The notes under the pieces were generated by a model. The model was not told where the DNA came from and did no database searches. It was given only the letters and a program-made list of their open reading frames with translations. From NCBI RefSeq assembly GCF_004770265.1, contig NZ_RQGQ01000016.1, forward strand, positions 62,001 to 126,000: 64,000 nucleotides of DNA. The letters are read 5' to 3'. Below are positions 28,152 through 37,311 of this stretch, in pieces (within the stretch, counting starts at the first letter, position 1; each line of letters opens with the position of its first letter). The DNA is from Leptospira congkakensis. Its GTDB lineage: Bacteria > Spirochaetota > Leptospiria > Leptospirales > Leptospiraceae. The position numbers and the translations under genes are program-made.

Positions 28152-30517
28152 ATTTTTTGTTTGATTTCTTTTTCCCAAAGTTCTAAGAATCGAATTTGTT
28201 CGAGAGACTCAACGGCTCGTTCACTTCTCGATTCTCTCACTTTTTGGATGGCAGACTCCGAATCCAATCCATGTTTCCAAATCAAATAGGCTGCGGCAAC
28301 GGTTCCAGACCTGCCGAGTCCTCCTACACAATGAATCAGAACCCGATGTTGGTTCACTAGAGCTTTGTCCATCCATTCTAAAGTTTCTTTCATTTGGGTG
28401 AGGCTTGGAACTCGTTGGTCCAAAATGGGAACTTGTTTTTGTTCGATTCCATTTCGTTTCAATTCTGGTTTTAGATCGGTGACACCATAGTCGACATACT
28501 CTTGTTCCGTGATGAGACTGAGGACATGGGTGATCCCTTCCCTTTGTATGGTGTTTAAATCGTCATCTAACACACGGGCTCTATCTTTTCTACCAGGAAG
28601 GATGGTGAGTCCAATCCGAGACAAATCGTTATGATCCGAATCTGCCAATGGTTTTAAATAATCAATTCGTAAGACTTTAGACCTTTGGATGAAGTCCTTG
28701 ATTTTTGTAATGAGTTTGGATCCTGCATACAAAGCCCATTTCCTTTGCCATTCATTACTTTCGTCAAAGGATAAAGTATGCATCGCATACCGCAAAGCAC
28801 CCACATGCATCTGGTAAGGATCTCTGTCTAACTTCACCAAACGAGGGTAGTAGGATCGAAGTTTTGCTATTACGCGATAGGCTTTTTTTAGTTTTTCATT
28901 ACTGATAAATGTTGGTGGATCTAGTTTTAGTTCGATTCCTAAATCTTCTTGATTGTGTAAAAAATCGGTGAGTTTCACTGCTTCTTTCCACTCCGCCTCC
29001 GATTCAATTTTACAAAAAATAAAAAGTACATCATTTTCCAATTTCAACAAATCACGAATGATATGACCTCTATGGGTGTGAAAAAAATCAATCATCCAAA
29101 CATTTTCTTGTCCATCAATGATGATATTGGCCCCATTCAAATCACCGTGCACATAAGAAGTATTGTGTGTGATGGCATTGTATTCTTTTAACTTCAGTAG
29201 ATCTTGTTCGTAAAAGATACAAGGATTGGGCACGGAATATCCAGAAACGATTTCAATTTCTGGATTGTTTTGCGGCCCTCCAAGTAATGATTCTACTCGG
29301 GAACGAACCGATTTAGAGTATTTCGATTGGAAGTCGTAGTATTCTAAAAGGTTTAGTTTTTCCGTGGCAGCCGCTTCAAACAAACGACCCAGTTGTTCAC
29401 CAAACACAGTATCGATGATCCGATCAAGTCCCGTACCGTCTGGCATAGAACCATATACCTTTTGAAAGGTTTTGACATTCCCATCTAACATCGCCGCATA
29501 TCGGTATTTAATGGCTCCTCGATTCTCTAATTCACAAAAATCTACTATGGACGGGGCATTGTTTCCAAGGACTTCTTGGATTCGTTCAAAGGCAGTTCTT
29601 TCTTTGGCAATGAGATCTCTTTCTCCAATTTTTACAACACAAGGAACTTGTAAATGACCCAAGTGGTCCGTAGACTTTGATTTTAAAACTACGTTTCCTG
29701 AAAATCCACCATCTAAAGTTTTGAATTCTACCTCTTTACAATCTCGAAAGAGATAAAGTAAAATTTGATTGTCCGTTTTTGAGATGGGATACTTTGGATC
29801 TAACTTTAATTTGTCGCTTGAGATACGTGCATTTGTAGAAATTCGTTTTTCTAGATTAGGTTGGCTTCCGGTGAGAAATTCAGTAAAGGCTCCAATAGAA
29901 GAAAAGACTTTCACTCCTAAAATCTGTTTCAATTGGTCGAGGGCAATGAAATGCATGGAAAGAGAAGAACTTGCAGTGAGTGCCGAACAGACTCCAATTT
30001 CAAATTCGGGGTATCTCGTTTTTAAATCATAAGCAAGAAAAGTTACTTTTGCTTCTGTCCAAACTCCGGTAATTCCTACCTTTACGGATTTTCCTTTGTA
30101 TGGTACTAGAATGGATTCTAAATTTGTATCTACAAAATCATTCAACCCCGAAGCATTCACAACATCCGCTCGGTTTGGATATTCTTCGATCCATTTCTGG
30201 AATACAAATTCAGCTCCTTTTGTATTTTTTAAACAATGATCGCCAAATTGCGTTAGGTGATCTTCTTGTGATTTTGAATTAGGGTCGTGCCAATCTCGAA
30301 TGTGAATTAGTTTTAAGTGATTGGGGTCTGTTTCATAAGCCCAGTCTAAAAGTGAAAATACTGGACCCTCTTCCATCATCTCTCCCAAAAGTCTGTTGGC
30401 TTCCTGATACCCAATGTGTAAGGAATTGGGAAGTGGATCGTATTTATCGAGTAGAGCTGCAAAGTCATTTTGAAGGCATTGGGTGAAAAGAATGGAAGAT
30501 TCCGAATTCATGGACAA
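28148..30517 (-). CDS. three-module fusion: isochorismatase-like, kinase-like (TCAD9-type) and CDKN3-like phosphatase
   Basis: A 789-residue soluble protein. Residues 8-215 have the isochorismatase/nicotinamidase fold pattern, but the catalytic Asp position is Cys14 (CLQNDF) and the nucleophile Cys position is Lys157 (TEAKV), with Lys108 kept, so it is probably inactive. Residues about 262-600 are kinase/APH-like: Gly-rich loop LDGGFSGNVVL, Lys296 in VVKIG, catalytic HGDLNGAN at 457-464 and metal Asp477 in WMIDFF. This part resembles TCAD9 of bacterial conflict/effector systems. Residues about 650-789 are a CDKN3-like dual-specificity phosphatase: ILPGRKDRAR, general acid Asp700 and the P-loop HCVGGLGRSG with Cys730 and Arg736. 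Targets are unknown; both catalytic modules look intact. Confidence 0.82.
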   Translation of the reverse strand: MSMNSESSILFTQCLQNDFAALLDKYDPLPNSLHIGYQEANRLLGEMMEEGPVFSLLDWAYETDPNHLKLIHIRDWHDPNSKSQEDHLTQFGDHCLKNTKGAEFVFQKWIEEYPNRADVVNASGLNDFVDTNLESILVPYKGKSVKVGITGVWTEAKVTFLAYDLKTRYPEFEIGVCSALTASSSLSMHFIALDQLKQILGVKVFSSIGAFTEFLTGSQPNLEKRISTNARISSDKLKLDPKYPISKTDNQILLYLFRDCKEVEFKTLDGGFSGNVVLKSKSTDHLGHLQVPCVVKIGERDLIAKERTAFERIQEVLGNNAPSIVDFCELENRGAIKYRYAAMLDGNVKTFQKVYGSMPDGTGLDRIIDTVFGEQLGRLFEAAATEKLNLLEYYDFQSKYSKSVRSRVESLLGGPQNNPEIEIVSGYSVPNPCIFYEQDLLKLKEYNAITHNTSYVHGDLNGANIIIDGQENVWMIDFFHTHRGHIIRDLLKLENDVLFIFCKIESEAEWKEAVKLTDFLHNQEDLGIELKLDPPTFISNEKLKKAYRVIAKLRSYYPRLVKLDRDPYQMHVGALRYAMHTLSFDESNEWQRKWALYAGSKLITKIKDFIQRSKVLRIDYLKPLADSDHNDLSRIGLTILPGRKDRARVLDDDLNTIQREGITHVLSLITEQEYVDYGVTDLKPELKRNGIEQKQVPILDQRVPSLTQMKETLEWMDKALVNQHRVLIHCVGGLGRSGTVAAAYLIWKHGLDSESAIQKVRESRSERAVESLEQIRFLELWEKEIKQKI

Positions 30518-30522
30518 AAGGA

Positions 30523-30550
30523 TTGACAGGTTGGAAAATAAATCTAGAAT
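30523..30550 (+). promoter_or_regulatory. sigma-70-type promoter for the SFPD-repeat gene
   Basis: TTGACA at 30523-30528, a 16-base spacer, and TAGAAT at 30545-30550 (5/6 to consensus). ATG 30577 follows 26 bases later, a normal leader length. Confidence 0.55.
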
Positions 30551-30576
30551 TTATTTCTTAAAAAATAGGCGTTCGT

Positions 30577-30891
30577 ATGAAGAAGCTGATTGTTATTATA
30601 TTGGAAATTTTATTCAGCTCGGCTCTATTTGCAGGCGAAGTGGGATCTGATTGTACTTTCAAAGGAAAAAAATTAGCTGGGAGGGTTAAGTTTGTCACGA
30701 GTTACCCTGACATTAAAGTAAAAATCGTAGATAGTTTTCCAGACCTCAAAGTAAAGAAGGTGAGTAGTTTTCCTTCCGATTGTGGTAAGTGGAAAGTGGT
30801 CAGCTCCTTTCCTGATTTCAAAGTAAAGATTGTGACAAGTTTCCCCGACATCAAAATCAAGTATGTAAATTCATTTCCGGGTGTACCGTAG
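30577..30891 (+). CDS. secreted SFPD-repeat protein (DUF6150-like)
   Basis: A 104-residue protein with a signal peptide (MKKLIVIILEILFSSALFAG) and a mature part made almost wholly of six short repeats of the form VKIVxSFPDxK, for example VKFVTSYPDIK, VKIVDSFPDLK, VKKVSSFPSDC, WKVVSSFPDFK, VKIVTSFPDIK and IKYVNSFPGVP. Cys residues flank the array (SDCTF and SDCGKW). The 10-11-residue period with alternating hydrophobics predicts a small beta-solenoid or sheet. The pattern resembles DUF6150-type repeat proteins; function is not known. It has its own promoter, and its end overlaps the convergent LTA-synthase-like gene by 21 bases. Confidence 0.78.
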   Translation: MKKLIVIILEILFSSALFAGEVGSDCTFKGKKLAGRVKFVTSYPDIKVKIVDSFPDLKVKKVSSFPSDCGKWKVVSSFPDFKVKIVTSFPDIKIKYVNSFPGVP

Positions 30892-32871
30892 AGAACCTTC
30901 TAACGGATAAACAGAATTTCGATTCATTAATTCTAAGGATAAATTGAAAAAAGCCTTTGCTTTCTTTGTTTGGTGGAAACATTGTTTTTGGTCTGCTTTA
31001 CAAGCCGGATCTTCGCCATACGGTGGAATCATTTGGAAAATAAATTGAGTATCCCCATCAACACTTTGGTAAAGAATTTTTTCTTCATCAATCCAACCAC
31101 AAGCACTACCATATGCAAAGTAAGTGCTACCAGACTTTACTGATTTCGCACGTAAATCTTTTCCGAATCCTGCAAAGTAAGTTTCGTTTCCCACCACTCC
31201 TAAAATGGTGGGGAGAACATCAAGTTGGGAGCCAATTCTTTCGTCTAACTTTGGTTTGATGTATTTTGGCGCATATAATAAAAAAGGAACCATTCTATCT
31301 TCATAATAAGAGAGATATCGATGATGGGTGTGATCTCCAACAAAGACAAATAAAGTGTCTTCGAAATATTCTCTCTTTTGAATTTCCTTCATGAATACCT
31401 CCAATGCTGCATCGGAATAATGGTATGTATTGAGGTAATCATAATCGGTTACAGTATGACCATAAATTTCATACTTTGGATTGGGTACCTTGTATGGGTA
31501 ATGTGTTGTCATTGTAAGGATGGTCATAAGGAATGGTTTGTTTTCTTTTTGGTAAGAATCCATTTCTTCCAATGCTTTGGAGTAAAGATGTTCATCATCA
31601 TAACCCCAAGCACCGATGGAATATTTTCCAGCTTTTCGAAAGTCTTCTTTTCCAATCAAAGTTTGGAATCCAAAATGAGGAAGGATTGTTGCTAAACTAT
31701 CAAATTTTAAATCATCACCCGTAATGAAACTGGTTTGGTATCCAAATCCAGAAAATAGATTTCCAATCGCAGAAAAATTGCTGAGAATTTGTGGTGTCCG
31801 AATGGCCGTAAGTCCTGGCCTGTCGGGAACACTTGTAAGAACAGAAAGTAATGCATTACTTGTTCTCCCTCCATTGGCATAAAATTTTTTAAAACTATGA
31901 CCTTTTTTCGCCAAAGTGTTGTAATACGGTGTTACTTCTTTTCCCAACCAAATTCCATTGGAAACTGGCCAAACATATTTTCCTGTCCAAGATTCTTGGA
32001 TTACAAGAACTACATTGATGGGTTTTTTACCTGGAATTCCTTTGATTTTTCGTAATAATGGAAACTCGGGATCCTCCACAAACTCTGCACCTTCGTAACC
32101 AATTTCTTCTTTCACAACTGCCAACATATCTTCATCTGTCATTTTTAAATGTTTGGGGATGGATTGGCTTTTAAAATCATTGATGGTGGTGTAAATTCCA
32201 TTTAATGCAATTTGGTTGATGAGAGCATTGTCGGAAATGATGGCTTCACTCGCACGTAAGGGAGATTCTTGTGGCCCACCCCGAAGTCCAATAAAGAAAA
32301 AAAGAATCCAAACTGTGGTTTTCACAATTTTAGAAACAAAGGTTTCTTCTTCGTTTGTTTGATTTGTGATTTGTTTTTTACGAAACCAATACCGAATCCC
32401 AAAAATATAAAGAACGATAAATAGGACAAATAACAGAATTTTAAAAGGAGCTTCTTGGAATGCGGAAGAAACTAACACATCTAAATCTCCCAAAAACACA
32501 ATGGCCTCATATCCGATATGTTTGTTGGCGTTCTCAAAGTACAACAAATCAGCAAAAAGGTGGATCAAACAAAAAGGAAAAAGAACAAGAGGAGTGATCA
32601 TCCAAAAATAACGGTAGGATTTTAGTTTGGAAGCCCCATTCCAAAGAGAAAGGATATAAAACCCAACTAACAAAATGGATACGGTAACCCAATCAAACCG
32701 AAACCCTAAAAGAAATGCTTTGAGTAAAACAAAAACTGGGAATTCTTCCAAACGATAGGAATAAACCAAAAAAAACAAAACTCGGTGAAGGAATAGGGTT
32801 AAAAATCCAAAGAAAAAATAAGTTAGAAAGATTCGATCTGAAAATCTAAAACTAGGGAACTGTTTCACCAT
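30871..32871 (-). CDS. LTA synthase/phosphoglycerol transferase family sulfatase
   Basis: A 666-residue membrane enzyme with about five N-terminal membrane helices (residues about 12-215) and an extracytoplasmic sulfatase/alkaline-phosphatase-fold domain (about 285-600). Metal and nucleophile elements are visible: VIQESW, NGGRTSNALLSVL (Thr nucleophile), GDDLKF, FVGDHTHHRYL. In Gram-positives the family polymerises lipoteichoic acid. In diderms such as OpgB or EptA relatives, members add phosphoglycerol or similar groups to periplasmic glycans or lipids. Leptospira lacks teichoic acid, so a periplasmic head-group transferase is likelier; substrate unknown. Confidence 0.85.
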   Translation of the reverse strand: MVKQFPSFRFSDRIFLTYFFFGFLTLFLHRVLFFLVYSYRLEEFPVFVLLKAFLLGFRFDWVTVSILLVGFYILSLWNGASKLKSYRYFWMITPLVLFPFCLIHLFADLLYFENANKHIGYEAIVFLGDLDVLVSSAFQEAPFKILLFVLFIVLYIFGIRYWFRKKQITNQTNEEETFVSKIVKTTVWILFFFIGLRGGPQESPLRASEAIISDNALINQIALNGIYTTINDFKSQSIPKHLKMTDEDMLAVVKEEIGYEGAEFVEDPEFPLLRKIKGIPGKKPINVVLVIQESWTGKYVWPVSNGIWLGKEVTPYYNTLAKKGHSFKKFYANGGRTSNALLSVLTSVPDRPGLTAIRTPQILSNFSAIGNLFSGFGYQTSFITGDDLKFDSLATILPHFGFQTLIGKEDFRKAGKYSIGAWGYDDEHLYSKALEEMDSYQKENKPFLMTILTMTTHYPYKVPNPKYEIYGHTVTDYDYLNTYHYSDAALEVFMKEIQKREYFEDTLFVFVGDHTHHRYLSYYEDRMVPFLLYAPKYIKPKLDERIGSQLDVLPTILGVVGNETYFAGFGKDLRAKSVKSGSTYFAYGSACGWIDEEKILYQSVDGDTQFIFQMIPPYGEDPACKADQKQCFHQTKKAKAFFNLSLELMNRNSVYPLEGSLRYTRK

Positions 32872-32965
32872 AAAAAAAGAATTTGCGAATGATAAGTGCG
32901 GTCAATCGACTTACGATCTTTCAGTTGATTTATTTTCAAGGCAGTTTAGTTTTGATCCTACTCAC

Positions 32966-34411
32966 ATGAAGCCGATCCAAAAAATACTCATCGCCAACCG
33001 AGGTGAAATTGCCGTTCGTGTCATTCGCACCGCAAAAAGAATGGGCATCAAAACTGTTGCTGTCTATTCAGATCCTGATGCCCAAAGTTTATTTGTCCGA
33101 TCAGCAGACGAAGCGTTCTCACTCGGCGGGACAGATGCTCGTTCCTCCTACTTAAATGTAGAAAAGGTCATCCGCGCTTGTATCGAAACGGGAGCCGATG
33201 CCGTTCACCCAGGATATGGATTTTTATCAGAAAACACTGACTTTGCGAAAAAACTAGAAGAAAAGGGAATTCGATTCATTGGACCAAAACCTCATTCGAT
33301 CAATGCGATGGGAGATAAGATCGGCTCACGATTGTTAGTTGCAAAGAATGGAGTGCCAGTGGTTCCCGGTTATGAAGGTGCCTCACAAGAAATGTCCGTA
33401 TTCAAAAAAGAAGCGGAAAAAATTGGATACCCTATTATGGCAAAGGCAAGTGCCGGTGGTGGCGGAAAAGGAATGCGTAGGATCGATTCCCCTGAAGAAT
33501 TAGAACCAGGAATTCTTTCCGCAAAACGGGAATCTCTTTCTGCTTTTGGTGATGATCGAATCCTTTTAGAAAAATACATTACCAATCCGCGCCATGTTGA
33601 GTTTCAAATTTTTGGAGACTCTCAAGGCAACATCATCCACTTACACGAAAGGGATTGTTCCTTACAAAGACGCCACCAAAAGGTCGTCGAAGAAACTCCT
33701 GCTCCCAGTTATAGTGCTGATTTAAAATCACAAATGTCACTAGCTGCAGTGAATGCTGCGAGAGCCGTACAATATGAAGGTGCTGGAACCGTCGAATTCA
33801 TATTAGGTGAAAGTGGGGAATTCTATTTTCTTGAGATGAACACTCGTTTGCAAGTGGAACATCCTGTCACGGAAATGACCACGGGCCTTGATTTAGTGGA
33901 ATGGCAAATTCGAGTTTGTCAGGGAGAAGCGTTACCTGAGTTACAAACCCCACCACAAAAGGGACATGCATTAGAAGTGCGAATTTATGCGGAAGATCCG
34001 AAAGAAGGATTTTTACCTTCTACTGGAAAAATCCACCATCTATCTTTTCCGGAACGAGATTATTTACGAATTGATTCGGGAGTTGTTTCTGGCTCCGAGA
34101 TTACAATGTTTTATGATCCCATGATTGCCAAAATGATTGTATGGGGGGAAGACAGAATCACGGCCATCCACCGCCTAATTGAATGTTTGTCTGAGACAAT
34201 TGTTTTTGGTCCTAAAACCAATTTACAATTTTTACAAAGGTTAGTTTCTACAAAAGAATTTGCGGAAGGAAAAGTTTCCACTCATTACATCGCAGACCAC
34301 GAACCTGCACTGTTGGCAAACAATACAAAGGAAGAGCTTAAACTCGCTTTCGCCGGTGCATTTTTTACTTCTAAAGAATCAAGTAACCCTTGGTTGAGTG
34401 AGACCACATAA
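32966..34411 (+). CDS. accC: biotin carboxylase subunit of an acyl-CoA carboxylase
   Basis: A 481-residue biotin carboxylase: KILIANRGEIAVRVIRTAKR at the N-terminus, the ATP-grasp glycine loop MAKASAGGGGKGMRR, HERDCSLQRRHQKVVEE, and the catalytic EMNTRLQVEHPVTEMTTGLD. It carboxylates biotin with bicarbonate and ATP. The gene is 1 base before a biotin-carrier gene with a C-terminal biotinyl domain, so together they form a split alpha subunit as in methylcrotonyl- or propionyl-CoA carboxylases. No carboxyltransferase gene is present here, so acetyl-CoA versus another acyl-CoA is not decided. Confidence 0.92.
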   Translation: MKPIQKILIANRGEIAVRVIRTAKRMGIKTVAVYSDPDAQSLFVRSADEAFSLGGTDARSSYLNVEKVIRACIETGADAVHPGYGFLSENTDFAKKLEEKGIRFIGPKPHSINAMGDKIGSRLLVAKNGVPVVPGYEGASQEMSVFKKEAEKIGYPIMAKASAGGGGKGMRRIDSPEELEPGILSAKRESLSAFGDDRILLEKYITNPRHVEFQIFGDSQGNIIHLHERDCSLQRRHQKVVEETPAPSYSADLKSQMSLAAVNAARAVQYEGAGTVEFILGESGEFYFLEMNTRLQVEHPVTEMTTGLDLVEWQIRVCQGEALPELQTPPQKGHALEVRIYAEDPKEGFLPSTGKIHHLSFPERDYLRIDSGVVSGSEITMFYDPMIAKMIVWGEDRITAIHRLIECLSETIVFGPKTNLQFLQRLVSTKEFAEGKVSTHYIADHEPALLANNTKEELKLAFAGAFFTSKESSNPWLSETT

Positions 34412-34412
34412 T

Positions 34413-34925
34413 ATGGATTATCTATTTGAAACCAAATCTGGTTCTGCATCTGTTTTTGTAAGTGGCTCCAAAGTTCGAGTGCGATTGGAAAAAGATTCCT
34501 TTTCTTTCCAACTAGATGATTGGATTAAAGAGGAAAGAAAGTCAGATACAAATCCGCTCCGTTCCGTTTTTATGAACGATGGATCTATATTACAATATCT
34601 TAAAGTAAGAAATGAGATTTTCCTCCATTGGAAAGGTGAAATTTGGAGTGGAAAACTCGCCGAACGCCAGTATGAAGGTGCAGGCCAAACCTCACCGGAA
34701 ATCAAAAGTCCTATGCCGGGAAAAGTAGTGCAAATCTCTACTGAGGTCGGTCGCGAACATAAGGGAGGAGAAACCCTCCTCATTTTGGAAGCAATGAAAA
34801 TGGAGAACGCCGTTAAGGCACCGTATCCTTGTCGAGTGGAAGAAATTCGCAAGGCACAAGGGGATTTGGTCCAACAAGACGAAGTGCTCATCATTTTACA
34901 CAGAATCGAACCGGAAAAAACATAA
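34413..34925 (+). CDS. biotin carboxyl carrier protein
   Basis: A 170-residue protein whose C-terminal 70 residues are a biotinyl domain: KSPMPGKVVQISTEVG, the biotinylation motif LEAMKMEN, then VKAPYPCRVEEI. The Lys in AMKM is the biotin attachment site. The N-terminal 95 residues resemble the beta-strand BT region that joins biotin carboxylase and carrier domains in methylcrotonyl/propionyl-CoA carboxylase alpha chains. ATG 34413 is 1 base after accC; an earlier in-frame start would overlap accC without adding known domain. Works with the upstream biotin carboxylase. Confidence 0.9.
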   Translation: MDYLFETKSGSASVFVSGSKVRVRLEKDSFSFQLDDWIKEERKSDTNPLRSVFMNDGSILQYLKVRNEIFLHWKGEIWSGKLAERQYEGAGQTSPEIKSPMPGKVVQISTEVGREHKGGETLLILEAMKMENAVKAPYPCRVEEIRKAQGDLVQQDEVLIILHRIEPEKT

Positions 34926-34997
34926 ATCTTCGAATCTATTTGACATATTTTTCAAACTTCCCAGCATAAGGCAGTTTCTTTGGCTGATAGGTAGAGA

Positions 34998-36485
34998 ATG
35001 TACAATCATATTTTAAGAAGTTTCACACTTCTGTTGTTTTTTTCGTTTTTCCACGGGGTTTTCGGTCAGGAACGTCAACCCCGTACCGACCTTCCGTTCG
35101 AGATCTCTGAAAAAAAGAGGCTGAGCGAGCGGGATTTTAAGAATAAAAAAGAGGGGGGATACTTCACTGGACTTCCTCTCATCAACTCCGATCCCAATGT
35201 GGGGGTAGGGTATGGGGCACGTGTGCTCTATTTTTACAATGGGGCCAAAACATCCCCCATGTTCGAATACACTCCCTACCGTGTCCGGGTATTTGCTCAG
35301 TATTTTAATACGACGAAAAGAGCACCTTACCACCAATTGAGTATCGACGCTCCTTATATTTTTGACACAAAATGGAGACTTCGTGCAGATTTGGTTTATG
35401 AACGAAATCCCAATTCCCTTTTCTTTGGAGTTGGATCTGACACCCTCCAACCGCTTTCTTATTTAGAAAGGAACGATCCCAATGGTCAAATTCGACGAAA
35501 TGCTCCTTTTTCCGATTATGAAGACAATTTGAACTATCGTCGTCAAGGGGATGCCGGGGTAGGAGAAGCACCTATCGTCAGTGATCATAGATACAATCGA
35601 TACGATATTGAAAATCCTAACTTCAGCACTTCTGGTGAATATTCCTTCTTCGGAGGAACACTTCGTGCGGTGACTGGGGTTCGTCTCTCAAAACAAATCA
35701 TTCGTACTTATGATGGAAAGTATAACAACGCCCTATTGGGTCCAGCGGATGGAATTTTGGGACTACTCGATGTCGACCGTACTTTTGGAACTCCTCAAGG
35801 GGAAACAAAATTAACTCGTGAAGATAAAGATGGAAAGATAAAAGGTATTAACGGTGGTTATACGAATACAGTCCGAGCAGGGATCGTATTTGATACACGT
35901 GACTTTGAGCCGGATCCTAACCGCGGGGTATTTTTGGAATACACACACGAACGTTCCGCCAAGGCAATTGGTTCTACCTATGATTTTAATAAAAACTTAG
36001 TGTCGGGTCGTATTTTCCTAAGTCCAGTTCAGTGGTTCACAAGTAAACCTCCGGAAATTTTGGAAAAGTTTGTTCTTGCCGCTCGCGGAACAATGATCCA
36101 AACCAATGGGGACGCACCATTTTACGAATACCGCAACATGTGGGGAACCGAAACCAACCAATCAGGTCTTGGCGGAAGAACTACCATTCGCGGTTACAAA
36201 CAAGATCGTTTTGTAGGACAAACCATGGCATTTGCTAACTTCGAAATTCGTTGGAAGTTTGCAGAGACTGAGTTTTGGGGACAACACTTTGACTTCCAAT
36301 TGGTTCCGTTCTATGATGTAGGACGAGTTTGGGATCGAACAGAAGATGCAAATCTTAAAAACTACAAACATTCTAGAGGGATTGGACTACGAATTCCGTG
36401 GAACCAAGCAACTGTTATCTATTTTGATCATGCGATTTCAAATGAAGATAGACAAACATTCATTAACTTTAACCATATATTTTAG
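34998..36485 (+). CDS. BamA/TamA-type outer-membrane beta-barrel protein
   Basis: A 495-residue protein with a signal peptide (LLLFFSFFHGVFGQ). Its beta-barrel has Omp85-like features: FTGLPLINSDPNVGVGYGAR at the start, GIVFDTRDFEPDPNRGVFLE, and GLGGRTTIRGYKQDRFVGQ. The RGY motif is typical of Omp85 loop L6 that contacts the inner barrel wall. It ends in FINFNHIF with C-terminal Phe. There is no POTRA domain, so it is a short Omp85 relative rather than BamA itself. A TTGACA at 34940-34945 lies upstream but its -10 element is poor. A DUF1566 lipoprotein gene follows 13 bases later. Confidence 0.87.
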   Translation: MYNHILRSFTLLLFFSFFHGVFGQERQPRTDLPFEISEKKRLSERDFKNKKEGGYFTGLPLINSDPNVGVGYGARVLYFYNGAKTSPMFEYTPYRVRVFAQYFNTTKRAPYHQLSIDAPYIFDTKWRLRADLVYERNPNSLFFGVGSDTLQPLSYLERNDPNGQIRRNAPFSDYEDNLNYRRQGDAGVGEAPIVSDHRYNRYDIENPNFSTSGEYSFFGGTLRAVTGVRLSKQIIRTYDGKYNNALLGPADGILGLLDVDRTFGTPQGETKLTREDKDGKIKGINGGYTNTVRAGIVFDTRDFEPDPNRGVFLEYTHERSAKAIGSTYDFNKNLVSGRIFLSPVQWFTSKPPEILEKFVLAARGTMIQTNGDAPFYEYRNMWGTETNQSGLGGRTTIRGYKQDRFVGQTMAFANFEIRWKFAETEFWGQHFDFQLVPFYDVGRVWDRTEDANLKNYKHSRGIGLRIPWNQATVIYFDHAISNEDRQTFINFNHIF

Positions 36486-36498
36486 GAGAGCAGAGATT

Positions 36499-37182
36499 AT
36501 GAAAAAAATTCAATTTTGTTTCGCTCTTTTGGTCTTATCCTTTTTCATGAATTGTGAAATGAAACCAGTAGAAGATGTCTACGGTTTAAGCCCGGAAGAA
36601 ACCAACCAACTATTTGCAGGACTAATTGCAAACCAAAGTCTTCGGGATAATGGAAATGGAACCATTTCCGATTTAGCATCAGGTTTAATTTGGCAGAAAT
36701 GTACTCACGGCCAAGTGTATCGTGCTGGGTTTAACGATTGTTTAGGGGCTCCACAAGGTTCTATCTTCAATCCTTATGACACAGCTCGTGCAGGAGCAGC
36801 AGAAGTTGCCTTTTGTGATTCCAAAACACATGCTTGTAACTCAATTGCTTTCCCACAAGTGGTCCAAGGATTTTCGTCGATTGGAATTGCTGGATCTAGT
36901 GAACTCTATGGTGCTTGCCAAAATAGCAACTACTTAGGAGCCACTTGGCGAGTTCCTACTGTGATCGAATACCAAAGATTAGTCATTCCTGGTAGAGCCG
37001 CAACCCTCCAATTCTTTCCATCTACCCAAGAAGGTGATTATTGGACTGCCTGGTCCAATAATGAAGATCTTCCGGGAGAAACGGCTCATGCCATTTCTTT
37101 CGACAGACAATCTTACGGAGTTGAAAAGACTGTTGTGAAAACACAAAGGAATTTTGTCCGCTGCATTCGCACCGGCCCATAA
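36499..37182 (+). CDS. DUF1566-domain lipoprotein
   Basis: A 227-residue protein with a lipoprotein signal (FALLVLSFFMNCEM, lipobox MNC). Its single DUF1566/Lcl C-terminal domain is recognisable by DNGNGTISDLASGLIWQKC, TWRVPTVIEYQRLV, YWTAWSNNED and the last NFVRCIRTG. The domain is found in many secreted proteins of Leptospira and other Gram-negatives and has a C-type-lectin-like cysteine pattern. TAGGAG seven to twelve bases upstream of ATG 36499 supports this start. Probably surface-exposed and co-expressed with the Omp85-like barrel. Binding partner unknown. Confidence 0.88.
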   Translation: MKKIQFCFALLVLSFFMNCEMKPVEDVYGLSPEETNQLFAGLIANQSLRDNGNGTISDLASGLIWQKCTHGQVYRAGFNDCLGAPQGSIFNPYDTARAGAAEVAFCDSKTHACNSIAFPQVVQGFSSIGIAGSSELYGACQNSNYLGATWRVPTVIEYQRLVIPGRAATLQFFPSTQEGDYWTAWSNNEDLPGETAHAISFDRQSYGVEKTVVKTQRNFVRCIRTGP

Positions 37183-37208
37183 ATTACCAGTTTCACTCTA
37201 ATTTCACC

Positions 37209-37235
37209 ACTCTCCTGAACTTTCAGGAGAGTTTT
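37209..37235 (+). terminator. rho-independent terminator
   Basis: Ten-base stem ACTCTCCTGA / TCAGGAGAGT with an ACTT loop (37209-37232), then TTT. It closes the Omp85-like/DUF1566 unit. Confidence 0.85.
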
Positions 37236-37311
37236 CGCTTTCCAAAAACTCAATTTCCTACTAATATTTTCTAAGAATAAACCGAAGTACCCATTAGGTG
37301 GTGAGGTTTCC

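Noticed and set aside
28148..30517. Active nicotinamidase or isochorismatase as the N-terminal function of the fusion protein
   Set aside because: The catalytic Asp and Cys positions are Cys14 and Lys157, so hydrolase activity is unlikely.
34940..34970. Promoter ahead of the Omp85-like gene
   Set aside because: TTGACA is perfect but the best -10 matches (CATAAG or AGCATA) are poor, so it is not listed as a feature.
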